Part shown: one piece after another, positions 47,306 through 56,907 of the stretch | Layout: every line of letters starts with the position of its first letter | Position numbering within the stretch: the stretch's first letter is position 1 | Source of the DNA: Leptobrachium leishanense | Lineage: Eukaryota; Chordata; Amphibia; Anura; Megophryidae | NCBI GenBank assembly: GCA_009667805.1 | Contig: CM019063.1 | Coordinates: 189,592,661-189,656,660, forward strand | DNA length: 64,000 bases | Direction: 5' to 3' | Position numbers and translations under genes: made by a program | The notes under the pieces: model-generated | The model's database searches: none | The model's input: only the letters and a program-made list of their open reading frames with translations | What the model was told of the DNA's origin: nothing

Positions 47306-47465
47306 ATATATACGAACACCGTGTTATTCATTATATGCCATTTGTTCTAGTAAACTACATAATTTATAAAATCCACAACGGTGCTGGAGTATATTTATTC
47401 CCTAGTGCGGGGAGACTGACCCGAGGTTCAATTTCAGCGGCTCCTCCGGGAGTGAGCGCTACACA

Positions 47466-47483
47466 TGGGGGCTCGTCCGGGAT
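47466..47483 (+). promoter_or_regulatory. Primer binding site, tRNA-Pro type
   Basis: TGGGGGCTCGTCCGGGAT starts two bases after the LTR end. It is the well-known 18-nt sequence complementary to the 3' end of tRNA-Pro and used as primer site by several vertebrate retroelements. Reverse transcription of the element would start here. Confidence 0.9.
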
Positions 47484-47519
47484 CCAGTCTCTGGAAAAAA
47501 CGCATCTAAAGGGTTAAAT

Positions 47520-49010
47520 ATGGATCCAGACACTGCTGCCGAATGGTGTGAGGAGCACAGTAGTCAGTTAGAATTGTGTATAGTCATGGATATTCCCGCA
47601 GACACTTGGGCCGAAGATCAGATTCGCCAGGCCGTGGCCGCGCTGACACCAGACCATCGGGGGTTAATCCTGGACATTAAAGAGAACCCAGATACCTCTC
47701 ACACGTATGTTCTTTTTGAGTGGAGAAAGGGTGTTCCAGTATGTTTTCAGGGCGCTAGCGTGAAGCTGACCGATGAGGTGGAAGTGCAACTGATTCAGCT
47801 AAGTGTGCCACGTGGCGAATCCGCAAGTGTTCCTGCGCCCAGTCCGTTGGCCATGATCGGGCCTGAATTTATAGTGGCTATTGGAGATTTGCTGGCTAAG
47901 TGTCAGAGAACAAGCCCTCCGCACACTAACTTCGGTTATCGACGGTTGAGAAATTTTACAGGAAATGTACCAACTCCGGCGGGAGAGGAAACCTTCGAAG
48001 AATGGGTGGAACAGGCGATGCAGGCTCTGGATGAGTGGGACGTCCCTGAAGCCCAGAAAAAGCAAAGGATCACCGAGAGCTTAAAGGGACCTGCGTCAGA
48101 AGCTGTAGGGAACCTAAAATTGAGTAAGAAAGACTGCACTGCTTTAGATTATTTAAACGTTCTGGAGGAAGTCTTTGGGCGAACGGAAAAGGCGACAGAG
48201 CTCGTATATCAGTATGAACACACCTACCAGCGGAAAGGTGAGAGAATGACCGAATATATGAGGCGCCTAGATAAGATTCTGCACCAGATTCTCCTCAAGA
48301 AAGGGGCCGAACCGGCTGAAGTGGATAAGATCTGAATAAAACAGATCCTGAGGGGCTCTCAACCTCTAGATCCAGTGATGCTGCAGCTGAGAAGCCGAGA
48401 AGGTAATCAAGAACTGAAGTACCTGGAACTGATCCGAGCTGTCAGAGAGGAGGAGGCTTTACTGGAAGAAAAATCCTTCAGGTGAGGAGAAAGAGCTTAC
48501 GCGCAACCTGTGAGGCATAACGACTGTTTGCAGCCTGAAAGCGACTCGTTGGATACCTACGGATCCGACGTGGACGAACAAGAGCATCTGATCGCTTTTA
48601 AATCCACAGAGAAGGCTGTCAAAGAATTAAACCTCTCTGCACAAGGCGAGTTGCGCAAAACTGTTAAGGAGGTACAAGAAGCTCAAGCTGAATTGCAACA
48701 GGCGCACGTGGAACTGTGCCGAGTATTGTTGAAGGTGACAGAGATGCAGACAGAGATGCAGAAGTTCCTTACAGGCATACAGACAACCGGAGTTGCTGTG
48801 GCGTCTAGCCAGGGTCCTTCAACCGAATCACAGCAGGCGACTGCGTCTCCGCTTTCTAAGAAGAGATGTTTCGGTTGTGGAGAAATGGGCCACTTCCGCG
48901 CACAATGCAAAGGCCGAAAGCCTGAAGGGAATAGAGTTGAGGAGCTTTTGAAAGCCTTAGAAGGACTGTTATCTACCTCACCGGCGGGAAATGCCAGAGG
49001 GCACAAGTGA
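47520..49010 (+). pseudogene. gag, PNMA-like, with two in-frame stops
   Basis: The frame starts at ATG 47520 and has 496 codons to the TGA at 49008, interrupted by TGA at codon 272 (48333) and codon 322 (48483). Residues 1-100 (AEWCEEHSSQLELCIVMDIP) resemble the N-terminal domain of vertebrate PNMA proteins. Residues about 145-300 (RLRNFTGNVPTPAGEETFEE, ESLKGPASEAVGNLK, YLNVLEEVFGRTE) match the PNMA/gypsy capsid pattern. A coiled-coil-like, Gln/Glu-rich stretch at about 365-420 precedes a CCHC zinc knuckle (Cys450, Cys453, His458, Cys463). Gag would form the particle shell and bind RNA. PNMA genes are known domesticated gypsy Gags; here the gene is still inside a complete transposon. The PNMA link is by motif reading only. 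Confidence 0.85.
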
Positions 49011-49721
49011 AGGAGCAACCTAGGTGCCCGAAGGTTGAAACCCGCTCCAAAAATCAAGCCAGGACTAAGAGGGCGAGAGGGCCCAAAGTTCGGCCAACTG
49101 CTGAGCCTGCCAGGACTGAAAGAGTCACTCCCTTAGCATCCGGACCTACGTCATGGGGAAGCAATGCACACCCAAAACCTACACGGGCCAAGAAGAAGGC
49201 CAGGGTACAACAAACTGGGTCTAAGTGTCCTGGTGCCACCACCAAGTTACCTGACCAGCTGATAGGTCCTTCTCCTATTGTGCCAATCCAAGTGGAGGGT
49301 AGTCTACACTAAAGCCCTGTTGGATTCAGGGGCTCAAGTGACATTGATCTACTGAGACTTCTACGAGAAACACTTGAAGCACATTCCTCTACAGAAATTG
49401 AAGGACCTGGAAATCTGGGGTATCGGAACGGAGAAACTCCCCTATGACGGGTATCTACAGGTGAAGTTGGAGATCGGATCCGAAGTCATCGGACAGTCCG
49501 GAGGTTGTGATGCATTGGCCATTGTGTGTCCTCGGCCTTCAGGGGCAAACAGGAGTTCCATGATAGTGGGGACGAATACTGATTTGGTGCGACGTCTCCT
49601 GACACCTATCGTATTGGAAGAGGTTCTACTCAAGGAGTACACCCAATGTTACGTCCAGTCTATCAGAGGATGGTCGAAGAACAGAAGGCACCTGCCGAAG
49701 TGGGGCGCCTGTGGAGATTAG
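49007..49721 (+). pseudogene. pol 5' part: linker and protease
   Basis: The frame overlaps the gag stop by 4 bases and lies in the -1 frame relative to gag, as expected for frameshift-expressed pol. The first 100 codons (49007-49312) are a basic, low-complexity linker rich in Lys, Arg, Pro and Thr. Around 49300 the frame shifts. The next frame has the aspartic protease motif ALLDSGAQVTLIY, with the catalytic Asp at 49323, and then a TGA at 49353. The frame continues to 49721 and overlaps the RT frame from 49646, so a second shift lies near 49650. Confidence 0.8.
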
Positions 49722-51190
49722 AAGGAACAGAGAAGGTTCTACAAGCAGGAGAAGTAGCGAGCTTCCGGGCTTCAGTCAAGTTGAACGGATCGCAACCGGG
49801 TCCCTATGTGGTACTGGAAACCGATTTTAATCATGGGAGTGAAGCCGGAGTCGAAGTAATTCCTGAAATAATCTCCACTAAAGCTTTGAAAAGAACGCGA
49901 GGAAGAGTCTCAGTCAGCGTGTGCAATGTGTCTGATTCTCCAGTGGTCCTTAAAGCACGAATGCCTATCGGGCAAGTAGCGTCTGCTACGCCTCTCTCTC
50001 CTACCGATTTAGGAGGGGGAGTGGATAAAGAGATTCCAGATGAAAGATTCTACCCCAAGGACGCTCCCATTTCACCTGAATGGAAGAAACGTCTTCAGTC
50101 TCAAGTTCTAAAGTGGAGAGAATTGTTCTCGAAAGATGAGTTCGACGTAGGCCTAGCTAAAAGTACTGAGCACCGCATTCGATTACAAGAAGACAAGCCG
50201 TTTCGTGAAAGGTCAAGACGAGTTCCGCTGGGAGACTTGGATGATCTGCGAGAACAGCTGAATGAACTGCAAAGAACCAAGGTGATCCAAGAGTCCAGGA
50301 GTCCATACGCATCTCCAATAGTGATGGTCCGGAAGAAGAATGGTTCTGTCCGCCTATGCATAGACTATCGCACGCTGAATCGGAGAACCATCCCAGACCA
50401 ATATGCTACTCCTCGGATAGAAGATGCCTTACAGTGTTTGTCTGGAGCAAAATGGTTTAGTGTACTAGACCTGCAAAGTGGGTATCACCAGATACCAATG
50501 CATCCTGAAGACAAAGAGAAGACGGCGTTCATCTGTCCACTGGGGTTCTTTGAATTCAACAGAATGCCTCAAGGCCTTACGGGGGCTCCAGCCACGTTCC
50601 AACGGTTGATGGAGAAGACAGTCGGGGACATGAATCTGATCTAAGTATTAGTGTACCTGGATGACATAATTGTGTTTGGGAAGACTCTGGAAGAGCATGA
50701 GCAACGTTTGGAGAAGGTCTTGAAGAGGCTCCATGAAGAGGGATTGAAACTGTCTCTGGAGAAATGTCAATTCTGCCTACCGTCTGTTACGTATTTGGGA
50801 CATGTGGTCTCAGCAGAAGGTGTTTCAACAGATCCTTGGAAGTTGGAGGCCGTAGCTTCTTGGCCTAGACCCCGAAACGTCACTGAACTTAGATCTTTCT
50901 TGGGGTTCTGTTTCTATTATCGAAGATTTGTAGGAGGATTCGCAAAAATAGCTCAACCACTGAACAAACTCCTACAGAAGGAAAGCACAGAAGAAGGCTG
51001 CAAGGTCTCTGACCGAAACCCGTCAGCTCCAGGACCAAGGAAAGCTCGAGAGTCCATACAGGGAGAGTGGACTAGTCAATGTGAAGGTGCTTTCTTGAAG
51101 CTGAAAGAGAGTCTAACTCGAGCTCCTGTCTTGGCCTATGCCCTCACAAGCCGTATGAGTTACATGTGGATGCCAGCAGAGAAGGCCTAG
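49646..51190 (+). pseudogene. pol: reverse transcriptase and start of RNase H
   Basis: The RT shows the gypsy order of motifs: SRSPYASPIVMVRKKNGS, RLCIDYRTLN, FSVLDLQSGYHQI (catalytic Asp), FNRMPQGLTGAPATFQRLM, and YLDDIIVF at about 50654 with the two catalytic Asp. LGHVVSAEGV and the connection region follow. A TAA at 50642-50644 interrupts the frame nine bases before the catalytic YLDD. Near 51140-51165 the frame shifts into the RNase H/integrase frame. It would copy the element RNA into DNA in the particle. Confidence 0.92.
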
Positions 51191-52638
51191 GAGGAGTCCT
51201 GTATCAAGAGTATGGTGGATTGCTGAGGCCTGTAGCGTACGTGAGCCGGAGCCTTACGCCTTCAGAGAAGAACTACCCTACCCACAAGTTGGAGTTCCTA
51301 GCCTTAAAGTGGGCAGTGGTAGACAAGTTAAAGGACTATCTGTATGGAGCTGAGTTTGTGATAAAGACGGATAACAATCCTCTTACCTACATCCTTACTA
51401 CTGCGAAACTGGACGCAACGGGACATCGGTGGTTGGCCGCTCTGTCAGTGTTTCGGTTCAGCCTGAAGTATCGCCCTGGGGTGAATAATCGAGATGCTGA
51501 TGCTTTGTCGAGAAGACCCTATGCCACAGAATGGACTCAGTTAACTCCAGACGGGGTTCAAGCTTTGTGTCAAGGAGCAGAGCGCCGGGTCAAGGGAGGG
51601 ATTGAAGCAGAGGCCATAGGAGTCATGGCTGCGGCTATTCCGGAGTTCTACTGCAACCCTACGCAATTGAGGGATGAAAGTCTACCTACCTTTTCAAACC
51701 AGGACCTGAAAGCTGATCAGGCCAGAGACCCTTTAATTGCGTTAACCATAAAGGCCCTAACTGCGAACCAGCGTGAAATTCTACTGACAAATTCCCCAGA
51801 CGGAGCCAGATTGGTCTACAAAGAGTGGGAACGGTTGAAGATGTTGGATGGAGTGGTCTACCAAAGGGGCCCCTCAACCAATGCTGAAGAGACCCAACAG
51901 TTATTCCTTCCCACTAAACATAGGGAGAGTGTGCTGCGATCGCTACATGATGAGCATGGACATTTGGGCGCTGAAAGGACTTTTAAGCTGGTGCGAGACA
52001 GGTTCTATTGGCCTTGCATGAGAGCTGAAGTGGAAAGTTATTGCCATTCGTGTCTAAGGTGTATTCAGAGGAAGACCCTACCGACCCGAACCTCTCCAAT
52101 GAGCCATCTGCAGAGTCAGGGACCCATGGATTTGGTGTGCATTGACTTCCTGTGCTTAGAGCCGGATGCTAGTGGGCAAGGGAATATTTTAGTAGTGACT
52201 GATCACTTCACACGTTACGCCCAAGCCTTTTCCACGAAAGACCAATGCGCTCCGGCAGTAGCAAAGGTTCTGATGGAGAAGTTCTTTGTTCACTACGGCC
52301 TACCAAGGAGAATACACTCTGATCAGGGTAGAGACTTTGAAAGCCGACTTGTTGGGCAATTGTTGGAACTGTTGGGATTCCAAAAGATCCGAACTACACC
52401 ATATCACCCTCAAGGTGATGCTCAGCCTGAAAGGTTTAATCGCACTCTGCTAAATATGCTGGGGACATTGTCAAACACAGAGAAGCAGAGTTGGAGTCGT
52501 CACATAGCTACTCTGGTGCATGCATATAACAGTACGGAGAGTGACGCCACTGGATACTCACCGTACCGTCTTATGTTCGGAAGAGAAGCTCGACTGCCGG
52601 TCGATTTGGCGTTTGGGTTATCTCTAGACCAGACGTAG
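51166..52638 (+). pseudogene. pol: RNase H and integrase core
   Basis: This is the longest open pol segment (490 codons). The RNase H part carries DASREGLGGVLYQ, HKLEFLALKWAV and IKTDNNPLTYI. The integrase zinc-binding domain reads HDEHGHLGAERT...CHSCLRC (HHCC type). The core has Asp in VCIDFL, Asp in HSDQGRDFES and Glu in QPERFNRTLL, the DDE triad. SDATGYSPYRLMFGREARLP follows. The frame ends in TAG at 52636, but the same frame continues downstream, so this is an internal stop. Confidence 0.92.
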
Positions 52639-53574
52639 GTAGCTTCCCATAGAAATTACGTGGATAGACTTCTAAAGAATCTGGCCTCTGCGTTTGAACA
52701 GGCCCGTTTGACCTCAGGAAACAGGGAGCAAAGGAACAAAAGGAACTATGACTTGAAAGTTCGGATACAGGATCTACAACCCGGTGATAGGGTTTTGTTG
52801 AAGAACTTGGGTGCTGCTGCGAGGCAAAAGTTGGAGGATAGATGGAGTTCTCAAGTCTACATTGTCTGCAAGCAACTGCCGGGTCTGCCGGTGTATCAAA
52901 TCCGGCCGGATGGAAAGGCTGGGCCTCTTAAGAACTGGCACCGGAATCATTTGTTACCTTTGAGAGAGGCTGTGAGGATACCAGTTGGGGACGGACTTTC
53001 TCTGCCAAATCCGCCTGCTCCACGTTTGCCTCCCGTTACTCGGTCTCAGCAGACCCGGGCTGTCGAAGAGAGCGAAAGGGACAGTGAGGAAGAGAGTTTT
53101 TGTCTGGACTGGATGCGCTCACCGGAGACTGAAGAGGTTATCGCAGTTCCTGAACGGTGGGAAAGTAATTTGAGGCCTGAAGCTCCTGAATTTCAGTTAG
53201 AAGTTCCTGAGACTATTGCAATCCCTGTAGTTCCTGAAGTCGAATCTTATGACTACAGTTCTATGCCTTCACTGGAAGGATCATACTCCGAAGAGAGGTC
53301 TGCTCCAGTGGTAGAAAGAAGAACCGAACCAGCACCTATAGTACTTCCACCTGAAGAGGAACTGACTGAGCCAGAACCAAAACGCTCTGTTCGACCGCCC
53401 CAGCGACTCACCTACGACTCAACAGGACATAGCACTGAAGAGGCCGTCACCACAGTGCGAAGGTTGCCCAAAGTGTCTGCTATGTTAGCTGAGGTAGCCC
53501 AAAGCATGAGTCAACTTGAGGAAGTGTATATAACCCACTGTATGCTTGCTGCTGAGCCTGTATATGTTACCTAA
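52639..53574 (+). pseudogene. pol: integrase C-terminal domain and acidic tail
   Basis: It continues in the same frame after the TAG. LQPGDRVLLKNLG and the LPVYQIRPDG...NWHRNHLLPL region match the SH3-like C-terminal domain of gypsy integrases (GPY/F-type area). From about 53000 to the stop a Glu/Pro/Ser-rich tail of about 190 residues follows (EESERDSEEESFCLDWM). No chromodomain is seen. The terminal TAA lies at 53572-53574. Confidence 0.85.
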
Positions 53575-53630
53575 ACTGTGTTGAAATGTAATGCAACTGT
53601 TCTACCTCCTTGGAGAGACCCAAGAGTTCT

Positions 53631-53643
53631 AGGAGGGGGAGAG
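53631..53643 (+). promoter_or_regulatory. Polypurine tract
   Basis: AGGAGGGGGAGAG directly abuts the 3' LTR start, the standard primer for plus-strand DNA synthesis. Confidence 0.9.
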
Positions 53644-53772
53644 TGTAGCGCTGTGTTTAAAAAAAGACTGTTCTACTGCATTTACTTGCAATGGCCACCA
53701 GAGGGAGACAGAGACCATGCTAAGATTATGCTGGACAAACACAGAAAACATTGGGACTACATTTCCCGGCAT
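53644..53772 (+). repeat. 3' LTR, truncated
   Basis: It begins TGTAGCGCTGTG and matches the 5' LTR to TTTCCCGGCAT. It then switches directly to Tc1 element D sequence (TACAAAATACGCCTTCCG). About 936 bp of LTR are missing, and the break lies within the ZNF143-like motif. Confidence 0.9.
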
Positions 53773-53904
53773 TACAAAATACGCCTTCCGGAGTGGCCCA
53801 GTCAGAGTCCTGACCTCAACCCAATTGAAATGCTGTGGCATGACCTTAAGAGAGCGATTCACACCAGACATCCCAAGAATATTGCTACACTGAAACAGTT
53901 GTGA
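53773..53904 (+). pseudogene. Tc1 transposase C-terminus (element D)
   Basis: The frame reads [20 protein letters not shown] (catalytic Glu in DLNPIE) and continues [20 protein letters not shown] to a TGA. Later text (53905-53990) is decayed C-terminal coding. The frame is open back into the LTR, which gives a chimeric ORF of no biological meaning. Confidence 0.85.
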
Positions 53905-54110
53905 AGAGGACTGGTCCAAAATTACTGCAGATCGTTGTGCAGGTCTGATCTGCAACTACAGGAAACGTTTGGTTGAGGTTATTGCTGCCAAAGGAGGGTC
54001 AACCAGTTATTAAGTCCAAAGGTTCACAAACTTTTTCCACCCTGCACTGTGAATGTTTACATGTTCTGTTCAATAAAAACATGAAAACATATAATGTTTG
54101 TGTTGTATTA

Positions 54111-55034
54111 TGTAGCGCTCACTCCCGGAGGAGCCGCTGAAATTGAACCTCGGGTCAGTCTCCCCGCACTAGGGAATAAATATACTCCAGCACCGTTGTG
54201 GATTTTATAAATTATGTAGTTTACTAGAACAAATGGCATATAATGAATAACACGGTGTTCGTATATATATTTACAGTACTTCGTAATGAATCTTTAACCC
54301 CCTTTTGTGTTTGGGGAGTGAGTCCCGCACAGGTTATGTCCCAGAATGTACGTGTGTGTGTGTGTGTTGTGGTACCCGGGTACAATATTCAACTGGCCAG
54401 TGAATTGCTTATGAGGTATCTTCGACTAGTCAAGTTGGGGCCCTGTGGGTTTTGGAAACGAACAGCAGCGTGCTTTATTTTCACAACGGCCTGGAAGGCC
54501 TCTCACCCAATCCGCCAGATACTTGATGCTCCGCTCGACCCAGGACGTCTCTCCGCTCGATGTTGACTGGGGTTCTCCTGGTTACTGGATCCGCTGTCTG
54601 GCTTTCTGTGGCTGCCGCAAGATATCCAGTTCACCGCCTGCTCTCCCTGTCCAATCGATCTGCGGTACTCCTCACTCAGGGTCTTCCGGCTTCCTCAATA
54701 TCAGCGCGGGTAGTCCTGTGAATCTCTGGGTATTCCTCTGGTAAAGCTGAATAACCCGGTCTTTAGCTCTGTCAGGCCCCAGCTGCGCTCCGGCCTGGTC
54801 ACTGTCACGTTCTGCAGCACTGTGTCTTGCTCCTCTCACTCCCTGGCGCGCTCTGCCAGCTCTCTCCACGAGGCTCAGGATGTAAGTGTCTGTGTCCCAC
54901 CCACTTCCTGTGTCTGCCCCCAAAGCATGCCGGGAAATGTAGTCCCAATGTTCAGTGTCTCACATCGTACTTGTCTCCCTCCGGTGGCCAAAAACAAGTA
55001 CAACAACGGCAGGGGATTTAAAACCAGCACTACA
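54111..55034 (-). repeat. Inverted solo LTR, related subfamily
   Basis: On the minus strand it reads from TGTAGTGCTGG to GAGTGAGCGCTACA and is near-identical to the 5' LTR over most of its length. The first about 90 bp of U3 differ (CCGGAGGGAGACAAGTACGA), and the CpG-rich 44-bp array is absent. The ZNF143-like motif is retained (54925-54943). The left flank is ATTA in the Tc1 right arm; the right flank is ATAAT. No exact TSD is seen. Confidence 0.88.
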
Positions 55035-55418
55035 ATAATTTTATTAAATGTTATTATTTTAGATAAATAAATAATATTTTAATTACTTAATCATAGTGGG
55101 GAAAAGTAAATTGTAGGGGTGACATCACCCATACGCACCACATAGGTGAAACCAAATGATATGTGGTCATTGTTCACAGCAAGCAAGTCAAAGTAGGGGT
55201 CTGTGAGGATTCATTTTGGAAACAAATATTGGTTTATATCATATTTTTGTACATAAGCATAGAGATCTGTAGATAATAATTGTAATCATATTATTTTGAA
55301 AATGAATATATAATAAATATTGTGACAAAACTGTATTTACATTGTGCTATGCAATTCAGTAGATACTGTAGATCACAAAACCGAAGAGTCATGGTGTACA
55401 AATGGTAACTATATTACT
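55035..55418. other. No recognisable feature
   Basis: AT-rich sequence. The expected right outer arm of Tc1 element D is not found here. Confidence 0.5.
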
Positions 55419-55610
55419 TACATATTTATTTTCCGTGTTAATCTGTATATTTGTGTTTTGTTTTTAATATCTTGCATTTATTACTTTGTATTTCTGTAAC
55501 AACTGTAAAATTTCAATGCTCTTGAACCCAGGACGTACTTTAAAATGAGAGAAATCTCAATGTATCCTTCCTGGTAAAATCCTTTATAAATAAATAAAAT
55601 AAATAAATAA
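55419..55610 (+). repeat. LINE/SINE 3' tail copy, long
   Basis: It shows the same order of motifs as 23986-24186, ending TATCCTTCCTGGTAAAATCC and (ATAA)n. Confidence 0.8.
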
Positions 55611-55984
55611 TAACTATTAGAGTTAATAGTGGGGTAAAATAGCATCTAAGAAACAATAGTCTACATTGCTATTATATTGTTTTCATAGTTTTTCTACATG
55701 TTTTTCCATTTCTCGTTCATAATTAAAACACCAATATTGTAGTGATCTGGGCATTATATCTTATGTGTCTGAAAGGATTGCTTCCCTAAAGTTCCCTAAA
55801 TTTTTTGGCAAAGAGAAGGTCTTCAGATGTTGTTCCACCCTCCTTCCTATTCAGTACTTAGAACCTGCACTTGGTAATCAATACCTTACTTCCAATCTAA
55901 AAATGTAATCTATAGGACGTGAGCTTTGTGGGACAAGAGTTAAGAATTAATGATATATAATTATTACCAGTGCTGATTAATTAT
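55611..55984. other. No recognisable feature
   Basis: No supported feature. Confidence 0.45.
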
Positions 55985-56907
55985 GGGCACTAATCCCTAG
56001 TAACGCTAACTGTAGCGTTTGGGAGAGTAAAGTTAAAGCCAGGATAAGTGACTTTAACACAGTGTTTCCCAAATCCTGTCCTCAGGACCCTCTAACAGGT
56101 CAGATTTTGCAGATCACCTTGGAGGAAATGCAAACTGAATCCTGCAATCACTGCGCAACAAATTCTATCACCTGTGCTTCACATATCTGGCAAACCTGGC
56201 GCGTCAGCGGGTCCTGAGGACAGGTTTGGGAAACACTGCTTTAACGCATGCCACCAATATTACCTTCCTAACGCTAAACCCCTGAAAAATTCATTAATGC
56301 ATCTGTGATTGCGCTAGCTTGCACAAGCTTACATTACTTTGCGCATCCTATACTTAACATGGGATGCACAATCAGTAATTAGCAGATTAGTAAGGTATTA
56401 CAAAGTCCTAGCGCTAATTACTACACCGATGCACTAAACAAAAATTTTGTGACACCTAAAAGCTGGTGCTGATTCCACTTTTGCAGAATAATTTAGCATC
56501 CCTAACACCCCCCTGATAAATCCGATACTCACCTCTCATTCCGCAGCGAGAACGGCGGCCTGGTCTGCTGCTTCTCCTGGCTACGAGCAGAGTGAGACTG
56601 GGGACAAATAGTTCCCATTATCCCTCTGCGATCATTCCATGCCGCTGCACGAGCTTGCGAGGACTCCCGGTGTAGCACCACAAACCTCCATAGAGTCCTA
56701 GGGACTCCAGGAAGCGATACTCGTGGCAGCACCGGTTGCTATCGTGAGTATCACTGAGGGTAGCACTTTGTTCCAGGGCAAGGTGCCGTGGTAGCGCCGG
56801 CCCTGGAATCTAACGCTATAATGGGGACGCTACGGGGAAATCTGCAAGCACAGGGTTTCCCCCATTAGCTTCCCCATTTTAGCATTAGCTAGGGAATAGA
56901 GCCCTAT
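55985..56907. mobile_element. 0.9-kb TIR repeat, copy 2
   Basis: It aligns by eye with 18393-19310: ATGGGATGCACAATCAGTAA (cf. ATGGGGAGTGCAAAGTG), AAGTCCTAGCGCTAATTA, a GATTCCACTTTTGCAGAATA block, TACTCACCTCTCATTCCGCA and a closing GAATAGAGCCCTA. It is CpG-poorer and more decayed than copy 1. The hAT-like MITE at 56060-56238 interrupts it. Confidence 0.65.
56060..56238. mobile_element. hAT-like MITE (CAGTGTTTCCCAA)
   Basis: The termini are CAGTGTTTCCCAAATCCTGT and ACAGGTTTGGGAAACACTG. The flanks CTTTAACA and CTTTAACG match 7 of 8, an 8-bp TSD. The interior is shared with 34622-34794. Confidence 0.88.

Larger units (their letters stand above)
46399..47463 (+). repeat. 5' LTR of the gypsy element
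   Basis: It begins TGTAGCGCTGTGTTTAAA and ends GAGTGAGCGCTACA, giving the TG...CA ends with the short inverted repeat TGTAGCGC/GCGCTACA. An AATAAA lies at 46976-46981. A (CA)n stretch is at about 47088-47102 and a CpG-rich tandem repeat at 47175-47305. Its first 129 bp match the truncated 3' LTR at 53644 with only a couple of differences visible. Confidence 0.92.
46399..53772 (+). mobile_element. Ty3/gypsy LTR retrotransposon with PNMA-like Gag
   Basis: The order is 5' LTR, PBS, gag, pol (PR-RT-RH-IN), polypurine tract, truncated 3' LTR. The PR-RT-RH-IN order places it in Ty3/gypsy. It lies in the left arm of Tc1 element D, with TAAT at its left edge. It carries stops and frameshifts in both gag and pol, and its 3' LTR is cut after 129 bp, so it is inactive. 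Confidence 0.93.
44654..54110 (+). mobile_element. Tc1-like transposon D, split by two insertions
   Basis: The left outer end CAGTGGCAAGAAAAAGTATG is preceded by TA. The left arm runs 44654-44740, is interrupted by element C, resumes 46357-46398, and is then interrupted by the gypsy element. The next D sequence is 53773-54110: the transposase C-terminal part, the inner repeat of the right arm (TTCACAAACTTTTTCCACCC, then TGCACTG) and arm sequence up to an inverted LTR. The left inner arm, most of the transposase and the right outer arm are missing. Confidence 0.8.

Noticed and set aside
53578..53904. 108-codon ORF joining LTR and transposase sequence
   Set aside because: A chance fusion across the LTR/Tc1 D junction; only the part from 53773 is real transposase remnant.
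54111..55034. Inverted LTR as the true 3' LTR of the gypsy element
   Set aside because: The element already has its PPT and a truncated 3' LTR in the right orientation, and the inverted LTR has a different U3. It is treated as a separate solo LTR.
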